Assembly (NCBI RefSeq): GCF_001427905.1
Contig: NZ_LMEF01000029.1
Span: 724,437-787,216, forward strand
Length of the DNA stretch: 62,780 nucleotides
Direction: 5' to 3'
DNA from: Flavobacterium sp. Root420
Lineage (GTDB): Bacteria > Bacteroidota > Bacteroidia > Flavobacteriales > Flavobacteriaceae
Shown here: in pieces, positions 1 through 6,439 of the stretch
Layout of the letters: every line of letters starts with the position of its first letter
Position numbering within the stretch: position 1 is the first letter of the stretch
Notes under the pieces: generated by a model
Database searches by the model: none
Told to the model about the DNA's origin: nothing
What the model saw: the letters and a program-made list of their open reading frames with translations, nothing else
Translations under genes and position numbers: made by a program

Positions 1-718
1 CGGAATTGGGAAAGCCATTTCGGTTTTATTTGCAAAGCAGGGAGCTGAAGTCCATATTATTGAATTAACAGAAGAAAGTGCTAAAACTGCTGTTGACGAA
101 ATAAAAGTAAATGGCGGAAAAGTATTTTCGTATGCCTGCAATGTAGCCAACCAGGAAGAAGTTGCAGCAACATTCGAAAAAATAGGCAATATCAATATTC
201 TAATCAACAATGCCGGAATAGCACATGTTGGTAAAGTAGACACTACACCGGCAGCAGATTTTGATCGTGTTATGGAGGTAAATGTAAAAGGAGTGTACAA
301 CTGTTTGTTTGCAGCGATTCCACAATTCCGGCTTTCAAATGGGGGTGTCATTATCAACATGGCATCAATTGCGGCCTGGGTTGGAATCCCGGATCGATTT
401 GCTTATTCAACTGCAAAAGGAGCTGTTATGGCCATGACTTTATCAGTAGCCAAGGATTACATAAAAGAAAATATTCGTTGTAATTCTATTTCCCCGGCAA
501 GGGTTCACACCCCTTTTGTTGATGGTTTTATTTCGAAAAATTATGCCGGAAAAGAAGAAGAAATGTTCGAAAAATTATCCCAGTCACAACCAATAGGAAG
601 AATGGGAAAACCAGACGAAATCGCAGCGTTAGCCTTGTACTTATGCAGCGACGAAGCCGGATTCATCACCGGTTGCGATTACCCAATCGACGGAGGATTT
701 ATCAAGTTAAATAATTGA
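1..718 (+). CDS. SDR-family oxidoreductase, 5' end cut by window edge
   Basis: The reading frame is open from base 2 to the TGA at 716-718, so the gene enters from the left and its start is missing. The first residues read GIGKAI, the end of the TGxxxGIG dinucleotide-binding motif. NNAG follows at about residue 72 of the visible part, then the catalytic YxxxK as YSTAK, and a C-terminal DGGF typical of classical short-chain dehydrogenases. Such enzymes are cytosolic NAD(P)-dependent alcohol/ketone oxidoreductases. The next gene is an FAH-family hydrolase. SDR plus FAH is the signature of the final steps of non-phosphorylative L-fucose or L-rhamnose breakdown, where a 2-keto-3-deoxy-sugar acid is oxidised and then hydrolysed. 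The substrate is inferred from this pairing only. The family call is firm. Confidence 0.9.
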   Translation, partial: GIGKAISVLFAKQGAEVHIIELTEESAKTAVDEIKVNGGKVFSYACNVANQEEVAATFEKIGNINILINNAGIAHVGKVDTTPAADFDRVMEVNVKGVYNCLFAAIPQFRLSNGGVIINMASIAAWVGIPDRFAYSTAKGAVMAMTLSVAKDYIKENIRCNSISPARVHTPFVDGFISKNYAGKEEEMFEKLSQSQPIGRMGKPDEIAALALYLCSDEAGFITGCDYPIDGGFIKLNN

Positions 719-730
719 GAAAAGGGGCTA

Positions 731-777
731 AGGTGCTGAGGCACTAAGGCTTTTTAGTATTTAAGCTTCTCAGCACC
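731..777. repeat. Short inverted repeat (GGTGCTGAG / CTCAGCACC)
   Basis: GGTGCTGAG at 732-740 is matched exactly by CTCAGCACC at 769-777, with about 28 bases between. The loop contains ACTAAGG and TTTTTAG. It lies just after the SDR stop codon and may end or stabilise that transcript. Its words (CTAAGG, CTGAGG) recur in the next hairpin, which suggests a repeated intergenic element. Confidence 0.5.
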
Positions 778-813
778 GAAAAAAATGATTAATAAAAAAA
801 AGGGACTAAGAGG

Positions 814-878
814 CTTAGGTTCTGAGGTACTAAGAAAAAAACCTTAGGACCTTAGGAACTTAGTACCTTAGAACCTTA
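814..878. repeat. Imperfect long inverted repeat built of CTTAGG/CTAAG words
   Basis: The left arm at 814-834 and the right arm at 859-879 are complementary at about 18 of 21 positions. The loop of about 24 bases itself carries CCTTAGGACCTTAGGA. The element sits just before the FAH gene start at 893. Elements made of ACTAAGGTTCTGAG-like words are, from general familiarity, scattered between genes in Flavobacterium. In RNA it would form a long stem in the leader of the next gene. Confidence 0.55.
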
Positions 879-892
879 AAAAAAGAAAAAAA

Positions 893-1747
893 ATGAAATT
901 AATACGTTTTGGAGAGATAGGAAAAGAAAAACCAGGAGTTTTAATTGGTGAAAAGAGATATGATGTTTCGTCAATTGTAACTGACTTTAACGAAAGTTTT
1001 TTTGAAGAAAATGGCCTGGAGAAATTACAGAAAGCATTAGATAGTAATCCGACTTTACCGGAAGTGGATGCAAATATACGTTTAGGTTCTCCGGTGGCGA
1101 GACCTTCAAAAATAATTTGTATTGGACTGAATTATGTAGACCATTGTTTGGAAACCAATGCGCCAATTCCAACAGAACCTATTATCTTTTTTAAATCGAC
1201 TACTTCTTTGTGCGGACCAAATGACAATTTGATCATTCCAAAGAACAGTGAAAAAACAGACTGGGAAGTAGAACTAGCCTTTGTGGTGGGTAAAAAAGCA
1301 AGTTATGTAGAAGAAGCCGAAGCTTTGGATTATGTTGCAGGATATGCATTACTTAACGATTATAGTGAAAGAGCTTTTCAAATCGAGCGTGGAGGGCAAT
1401 GGGCAAAAGGAAAAGGAAGCGACACCTTTGCGCCTCTTGGACCCTTCTTAGCTACAAAAGATGAAGTAAAGGATGTTGACAATTTATCGATGTGGCTTAC
1501 GGTAAACGGTAAAAAATACCAGGACAGTAATACATTGAATCTGGTTTTCAAAATTCCATTTTTAGTACATTATCTAAGCCAGTTTATGACTCTGCTTCCT
1601 GGTGATATCATCAGTACAGGAACACCTCCTGGAGTTGGTTTGGGAATTAAACCGGATCCTATTTACCTTAAAGCGGGTGATGTGGTGGAACTTGGAATTG
1701 AAGGTTTAGGGAGTAGTAAACAAACTGCAGTTGCCTATACTAAATAA
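893..1747 (+). CDS. Fumarylacetoacetate hydrolase family protein (probable 2,4-diketo-3-deoxy-sugar-acid hydrolase)
   Basis: This 284-residue cytosolic protein has the two-part FAH fold: a short N-terminal domain (1-80) and the catalytic domain (about 85-282). Visible family signatures are CIGLNYVDHCLE, the metal-binding acidic residues in DWEVELAFVVG, the LLNDYSERAFQ block, and GDIISTGTPPGVGLG near the C-terminus. Members cleave C-C bonds in diketo acids using Mg2+. Together with the SDR upstream it fits a route ending in pyruvate plus lactate or another small acid from L-fucose or L-rhamnose. Length is normal for the group. Automatic annotation often calls such proteins ureidoglycolate lyase, which the context does not support. 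Family certain, substrate inferred. Confidence 0.88.
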   Translation: MKLIRFGEIGKEKPGVLIGEKRYDVSSIVTDFNESFFEENGLEKLQKALDSNPTLPEVDANIRLGSPVARPSKIICIGLNYVDHCLETNAPIPTEPIIFFKSTTSLCGPNDNLIIPKNSEKTDWEVELAFVVGKKASYVEEAEALDYVAGYALLNDYSERAFQIERGGQWAKGKGSDTFAPLGPFLATKDEVKDVDNLSMWLTVNGKKYQDSNTLNLVFKIPFLVHYLSQFMTLLPGDIISTGTPPGVGLGIKPDPIYLKAGDVVELGIEGLGSSKQTAVAYTK

Positions 1748-1777
1748 TAAAATTGGTAATAATTAATAATAATAAAC

Positions 1778-3409
1778 ATGGTCAAGTCATTATTCTTTTC
1801 ACTTCTTTTATGCAGTACATTGTCGTTTGCACAGGAAGTAAATATTATTCCGCAGCCAGTAAAAGTTGTTAGAAATACCGGAAATTTTGTGATTACGTCA
1901 CAAACAAGTTTGGTTGTTACCAATAAAGAAGATAATGCTACGGCTACTTTTTTGAATGGTTATTTATTTAATTATTATGGTTTTGTATTGCCTATTGCTA
2001 AAAAAGCAAATAAAAATTACATCAAATTAAGCAGTCAAAAGAATATTGAAGGCCTTAAAAGTGAAGGCTATATTCTTATATCAGATAAAAACGGTGTTGA
2101 AATTACAGGAAATGCTGCTATTGGTACTTTTTATGGAATGCAAACCCTAATTCAATTATTGCCTGTTGAAAAAAGCAAAAGTCTTGCGATTGCAGCAGTA
2201 GAAGTGAAAGATGAGCCTCGTTTTGTTTACAGGGGAGCAATGTTGGATGTTGGGCGTCACTATTTTCCGGTTGCTTTTGTGAAGAAATTTATTGATTATC
2301 TGGCTTTGCACAAAATGAATTATTTTCATTGGCATTTAACGGAAGATCAGGGATGGAGAATCGAAATAAAAAAATATCCTAAACTGACTGAAATAGGCTC
2401 TAAGAGAAACGGAAGCATCATTGGAAGCTACCCGGGTAAAGGAAGCGATAACACACCAGAACAAGGTTTTTATACCCAGGAAGAAGTAAAAGATATTGTA
2501 AAATATGCTTCAGATCGGTTTATTACGGTAATTCCGGAAATTGAAATGCCAGGGCATGGTAGCGCTGCTATTGCGGCATATCCGGAGCTGAGCTGTTTCC
2601 CTAACGAGAAAACACAACTTCCTGATACTATGATTTCAGCAAAAAGTAAAGAGGAAATGGCAAACGGAAGAAATAAAATTGTTCAGGAAACCTGGGGAGT
2701 TCATTCGGATGTTTATGTTCCCAGTGAATATACTTTTGAGTTTCTACAAAATGTTTTGGATGAAGTTATTGCCTTATTTCCTTCCAAATACATTCATATT
2801 GGTGGTGATGAAGCTCCCAAAGATACCTGGAAAAGAAGCGAATTTTGCCAGCAATTAATAAAAGAAAAAGATTTGAAGGATGAGCACGGCCTTCAAAGTT
2901 ATTTTATTCAGCGCATGGAAAAATACATTAATGGAAAAGGAAGAACCTTAATTGGCTGGGATGAAATATTAGAAGGTGGTCTTGCTCCAAACGCTGTGGT
3001 AATGAGCTGGAGAGGCGAAGAAGGCGGAATTGCAGCCGCAAAAGAAAATCATCCGGTTATTATGACACCAGGTAGCCATGTTTATTTAGATCATTCTCAA
3101 ACCAAGAATGAAAAGGAAGTTACGATCGGAGGTTATTTGCCAATAGAGACGGTTTATAATTATGAGCCAATTCCTAAAGAATTAAATGAACAACAGGCAA
3201 AATATGTTTTAGGAGCACAAGGAAATGTCTGGACAGAATATATGGCAAATCCTGCAAAAGTAGAGTATATGATTTTCCCGCGTTTGAGTGCTTTGAGTGA
3301 AGTATTATGGTCTCCAAAAGAAAACAAAAACTGGCCGGAGTTTCAAACAAAAATTGAAACCATGAAAAAAAGATATACAATCTGGGGAGCGAATTATTTT
3401 AAAGAATAA
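1778..3409 (+). CDS. Beta-N-acetylhexosaminidase, GH20
   Basis: The 543-residue protein has a signal peptide (1-19, ending SFAQ). An alpha/beta GH20b domain spans about 20-140 and the GH20 TIM barrel about 150-500. RGAMLDVGRHYFP and HWHLTEDQGWR mark the barrel start. The catalytic Asp-Glu pair is D344-E345 in HIGGDEAPK: the Asp positions the substrate acetamido group and the Glu is the general acid. It removes terminal GlcNAc or GalNAc in the periplasm or outside the cell. It starts 30 bases after the FAH gene and is followed by a terminator, so it probably ends that operon. A hexosaminidase is not obviously part of the hemicellulose programme further right. Confidence 0.95.
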   Translation: MVKSLFFSLLLCSTLSFAQEVNIIPQPVKVVRNTGNFVITSQTSLVVTNKEDNATATFLNGYLFNYYGFVLPIAKKANKNYIKLSSQKNIEGLKSEGYILISDKNGVEITGNAAIGTFYGMQTLIQLLPVEKSKSLAIAAVEVKDEPRFVYRGAMLDVGRHYFPVAFVKKFIDYLALHKMNYFHWHLTEDQGWRIEIKKYPKLTEIGSKRNGSIIGSYPGKGSDNTPEQGFYTQEEVKDIVKYASDRFITVIPEIEMPGHGSAAIAAYPELSCFPNEKTQLPDTMISAKSKEEMANGRNKIVQETWGVHSDVYVPSEYTFEFLQNVLDEVIALFPSKYIHIGGDEAPKDTWKRSEFCQQLIKEKDLKDEHGLQSYFIQRMEKYINGKGRTLIGWDEILEGGLAPNAVVMSWRGEEGGIAAAKENHPVIMTPGSHVYLDHSQTKNEKEVTIGGYLPIETVYNYEPIPKELNEQQAKYVLGAQGNVWTEYMANPAKVEYMIFPRLSALSEVLWSPKENKNWPEFQTKIETMKKRYTIWGANYFKE

Positions 3410-3443
3410 CAGTTCGTATTGAAGTAGAAAGATTTTAAAAAGA

Positions 3444-3475
3444 AAACGAGGAATCATTAGTTCCTCGTTTTTTTA
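3444..3475 (+). terminator. Rho-independent terminator after GH20
   Basis: AAACGAGGAA at 3444-3453 pairs with TTCCTCGTTT at 3461-3470 over a 7-base loop and is followed by a run of T. It lies 35 bases after the GH20 stop codon and closes the left-edge operon. Confidence 0.85.
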
Positions 3476-3864
3476 TAGTATGCGTTTAAATTAATTTAAG
3501 TTGCTGTGATGCTTATTTTTTTTAATTAACGTAAAGCATATCTTAACTTGATCTAAATACAGATCAATATAAATAGAACTTCCTGATACGGATAATATCC
3601 GGTCAATGTTCCGTTTACTGACCAGTTGCATAATTATTTATACGGGCTAATAAAGAGGCGACAGGGCCCATTAATGTGCCTAAACATGTACGGTTAGCAA
3701 CTTCTGTAACTGCAGTAAATAACGAAACAAAATTTGCTCCATTTTTTTTACAATTTTCAGCACAGAAATAATAGTTAAGTTTTAATAAAAATAAAATGTT
3801 ATTAATGTGTTGATAAATAATGTTTTAAAGTTTGGTTTGATGAATAGTTTCAAAAAATTAATTT
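3476..3864. other. Intergenic stretch with a degraded-looking minus-strand frame
   Basis: No complete gene is visible. On the minus strand a frame without stops runs from 3824 down to a TAA at 3615-3617 (69 codons) but has no ATG until codon 52. From about codon 20 the translation looks protein-like (FCAENCKKNGANF, then TEVANRTCLGTLMGPVASLL). It may be a relic of a lost gene or a chance open frame. I do not recognise the family. Confidence 0.3.
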
Positions 3865-3865
3865 T

Positions 3866-3873
3866 TATATTTG
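3866..3873 (+). promoter_or_regulatory. Candidate -7 element for the 82-residue hypothetical gene
   Basis: TATATTTG matches the Bacteroidota -7 consensus TAnnTTTG exactly, 38 bases before the ATG at 3911. The nearest upstream TTG (3837-3839) is 26 bases away, slightly more than the usual spacing, so the -33 assignment is weak. Confidence 0.45.
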
Positions 3874-3910
3874 AAATTAGTTAACGGCTTATTAATTTAA
3901 AATATTTATT

Positions 3911-4159
3911 ATGGAAAAAGCTATACAATTGAAAGTGCGTAAGGAATTGAATGGTCAACAGCAGTTTAATATAATTAAATTAAAAGGAAGTTTAATTTCT
4001 AAAGGATATACAGAAATCATACATATTCTGGATCAGGATGACGAGTTTCATATTAATTCATTTGAAACTCCTGTTGAAACAAAAAATGAAGTACAGGAAT
4101 ATATTACTGCATTTATTAATAGAGAAAACTTAGCAGATACAATAACGCTATATAAATGA
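3911..4159 (+). CDS. Small hypothetical protein, 82 residues
   Basis: I do not recognise this protein. It has no signal peptide or membrane segment and is rich in Lys, Glu, Ile and Asn. Its shape suggests a small alpha/beta cytosolic protein: strands around KAIQLKVRKE and EIIHILDQ, and a helix in the last third (KNEVQEYITAFINRE). It stands alone as a single-gene unit, with a -7 box upstream and a strong hairpin terminator 34 bases after its stop. That supports a real, independently transcribed gene. Nothing links it to the polysaccharide genes. Confidence 0.6.
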   Translation: MEKAIQLKVRKELNGQQQFNIIKLKGSLISKGYTEIIHILDQDDEFHINSFETPVETKNEVQEYITAFINRENLADTITLYK

Positions 4160-4192
4160 TATTAAAAATAGTTTAGTATTCAAATTCAAAAC

Positions 4193-4230
4193 AAAAAAGT
4201 GTTCAGTAATTGAACACTTTTTTGTTTTTT
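4193..4230 (+). terminator. Terminator after the 82-residue gene
   Basis: AAAAAAGTGTTCA at 4193-4205 pairs perfectly with TGAACACTTTTTT at 4211-4223 over a 5-base loop, followed by more T. With A-tracts on the left and T-tracts on the right it could work in both directions. Confidence 0.85.
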
Positions 4231-4540
4231 ATAGAGAGGTAAAATTTATTTACTATCGAAATCTCTCTCTACTAAATTCCGTTATCGGTAAATTAATAAA
4301 CAAGATAGTGTTTTCCGTTATTTTCTTGCCGATACCGGCATAAAATAGCAGAGCATGTTTTAAAGAAAGCTTTTTCGTTATAAAATAGGTTACTGCATTT
4401 TTAACGGAAATTTAAAAATCCCGCAAAATCCTTAAATTTACTATCGGTGTGAATTGATAATATATTTATTTTTTATCAATTTAATTCCATAGAATGTTTT
4501 TTATGGTTTGTTTTATTGTTGATTTGTAAAAAATATTTCA
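4231..4540. other. AT-rich upstream region of hemicellulase operon A
   Basis: No gene is visible. TTCCGTTAT occurs twice (about 4276 and 4314), with related CGTTATAAAA and ATCGGT words nearby. These could be binding sites, but no clear symmetry was found outside the operator at 4543. Confidence 0.35.
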
Positions 4541-4542
4541 AA

Positions 4543-4579
4543 GCAACCGGTTGTGCTTTCAAATGTTTTTTTATATTTG
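4543..4579 (+). promoter_or_regulatory. Promoter of operon A with palindromic operator over the -33 box
   Basis: CAACCGGTTG at 4544-4553 is a perfect palindrome with the CG centre typical of LacI/GalR-family operators. Its last three bases (TTG, 4551-4553) can act as the -33 element. TATATTTG at 4572-4579, after an 18-base spacer, is an exact -7 element. The first gene starts at 4673, giving a leader of about 85-90 bases. The same arrangement recurs at 50969-51005 before operon B, and the 24 bases starting at the -7 box differ at only two positions. A repressor bound here would block polymerase. Confidence 0.75.
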
Positions 4580-4672
4580 TAATAAATACACTTATTAATA
4601 AGTACATTTAATATTTACTATTTTTAATATAATCTGACATTTCTAAGAAGTGTTATAAATAAGAAAATACAA

Positions 4673-6412
4673 ATGAAACAACGACAAATCCTTTCCTTAT
4701 TATCATTATCGGTATTAGCTCTTTTTTCTTTTAACGGGATATCAGTAACTGGAACCCTTGTAAAAAAACAAAATGAGAGAGGGCCTATTTTTTCTAATGT
4801 TATATATCAGGGAGATGACAATATCTATAAAAACAATCCGCTAAAACCAGATGAGTTTTACTCTCCGGTTTTACAGGGATGTTATCCTGATCCTGCCATT
4901 ACCAGAAAAGGAGATGATTATTATATGGTTTGTTCATCATTTGCGATGTTTCCGGGAGTACCGATTTTTCATTCTAAAGATTTAGTCAATTGGACCGATC
5001 TGGGAGGTGTATTGAATAAAGTGTCCGAATTTAATCCGCATGATACTGGTATTAGTCAGGGCGTATATGCTCCGGGAATCACATATAATCCTCACAATGA
5101 TACTTTTTATATGATTGTAACCGCTTTTACAGGGAATATGGGAAATATTATTGTAAAAACAAAAGATCCTATGAAGGGTTGGGGAAGTCCGATAAAACTG
5201 GATTTTAACGGAATCGATCCTTGCATCTTTTTTGACGATAACGGAAAAGGGTATATCGTTCATAATGACGCTCCCGATAAAGGAAAAGAATTATATGAAG
5301 GCCATCGTGTCATTAAAGTGTGGGAATACGATGTTGCAAACGATAAGGTAATTCCGGGTACCGATAAAATTATAGTAGATGGAGGAGTAGATCTTTCTAA
5401 AAAACCAATATGGGTTGAAGCACCTCATTTATATAAAAAAGATGGACATTATTATTTAATGTGCGCTGAGGGCGGAACAGGTGATAATCATAGTGAAGTG
5501 GTTTTTATTAGTGACAGTCCAAAAGGACCTTTTAAACCGGCATCAAATAACCCTATCCTTACACAACGTTATTTTCCGAAGGACAGAGATGAAAAAGTAG
5601 ACTGGGCTGGTCATGCCGATTTAGTTTTAGGACCTGATAATAAATATTATGGTGTATTTCTGGGAGTGCGCCCAAATGATAAAGACAGGGTAAATACAGG
5701 ACGCGAAACTTTTATGCTTCCCATTGATTGGTCGGGCCTTTTTCCTGTTTTCGAAAATGGATTAGTACCGTTGGAGCCAAAAATTAAAATGCCTAAAGGT
5801 GTTACTGAGAACAAAGCAGGAAAAGATGGATTTGTCCCTAATGGAAATTTTACGTTTACTGAAAATTTCACTTCTGAAAAATTAGATTACAGATGGATAG
5901 GACTGAGAGGACCTCGTGAGAAATTTATTTCGGTAACTAAAAAAGGACTTGAAATTAAGCCTTTTGAAGTAAATATTAAAGAGCTAAAACCAACTTCAAC
6001 GCTTTTTTACAGACAGCAGCACAACACTTTTTCTTTTGCAACAACAATAGATTATAAACCTGCATCTGAAAAAGATCTTGCCGGAATTGTATGTCTTCAG
6101 AACGAGCGTTACAATTACGTTTTTGGCATAACAAAAAAAGGAAAAGACACTTATATTTTATTAGAAAGAACTGAAAAAGGCGTTTCAAAAATTATCGCAA
6201 GTGCCAAAATTGAAATCAAGAAAAATATTCGTTTGCAAGTTAAGGCAACCGGCGACAGCTACGAATTTAGTTATGCGCTAAATGGTACCGACTTTGAAAT
6301 TTTAGGTGGAATTGTTTCAGGAGATATTCTTTCAACCAATGTGGCTGGAGGGTTTACGGGAGCTTTAGTTGGATTGTATGCTACGGCTTCAAATGATGCT
6401 CAGGTAAAATAG
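4673..6412 (+). CDS. Secreted GH43 glycosidase with C-terminal beta-sandwich (beta-xylosidase or alpha-L-arabinofuranosidase)
   Basis: The protein has 579 residues. A hydrophobic N-terminus suggests a signal peptide within the first 30 residues. The five-bladed GH43 propeller spans about 62-390. The three expected acidic residues are visible: D73 in GCYPDPA, D182 in NGIDPCIFF and E249 in WVEAPHLY. A beta-sandwich of about 180 residues follows (FTENFTSEKLDYRWIGLRG onward), as in bifunctional xylosidase/arabinofuranosidases. The end (SNDAQVK) seems short compared with relatives, which usually continue into a final strand. As first gene after the operator it heads operon A, and it should release xylose or arabinose from xylan fragments. 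Exact specificity cannot be read from sequence. Confidence 0.88.
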   Translation: MKQRQILSLLSLSVLALFSFNGISVTGTLVKKQNERGPIFSNVIYQGDDNIYKNNPLKPDEFYSPVLQGCYPDPAITRKGDDYYMVCSSFAMFPGVPIFHSKDLVNWTDLGGVLNKVSEFNPHDTGISQGVYAPGITYNPHNDTFYMIVTAFTGNMGNIIVKTKDPMKGWGSPIKLDFNGIDPCIFFDDNGKGYIVHNDAPDKGKELYEGHRVIKVWEYDVANDKVIPGTDKIIVDGGVDLSKKPIWVEAPHLYKKDGHYYLMCAEGGTGDNHSEVVFISDSPKGPFKPASNNPILTQRYFPKDRDEKVDWAGHADLVLGPDNKYYGVFLGVRPNDKDRVNTGRETFMLPIDWSGLFPVFENGLVPLEPKIKMPKGVTENKAGKDGFVPNGNFTFTENFTSEKLDYRWIGLRGPREKFISVTKKGLEIKPFEVNIKELKPTSTLFYRQQHNTFSFATTIDYKPASEKDLAGIVCLQNERYNYVFGITKKGKDTYILLERTEKGVSKIIASAKIEIKKNIRLQVKATGDSYEFSYALNGTDFEILGGIVSGDILSTNVAGGFTGALVGLYATASNDAQVK

Positions 6413-6439
6413 AAAATATAGACATTAAAACATTTATAA

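Noticed and set aside
4302..4345. Possible operator in TGCCGATACCGGCATAAAA
   Set aside because: GCCG-ATA-CCGGC is only an imperfect short symmetry, not repeated before operon B, and not positioned over a promoter box.
3409..4672. Insertion sequence or mobile-element scar
   Set aside because: No transposase fragment, terminal inverted repeats or target duplications were found in this gene-poor gap.
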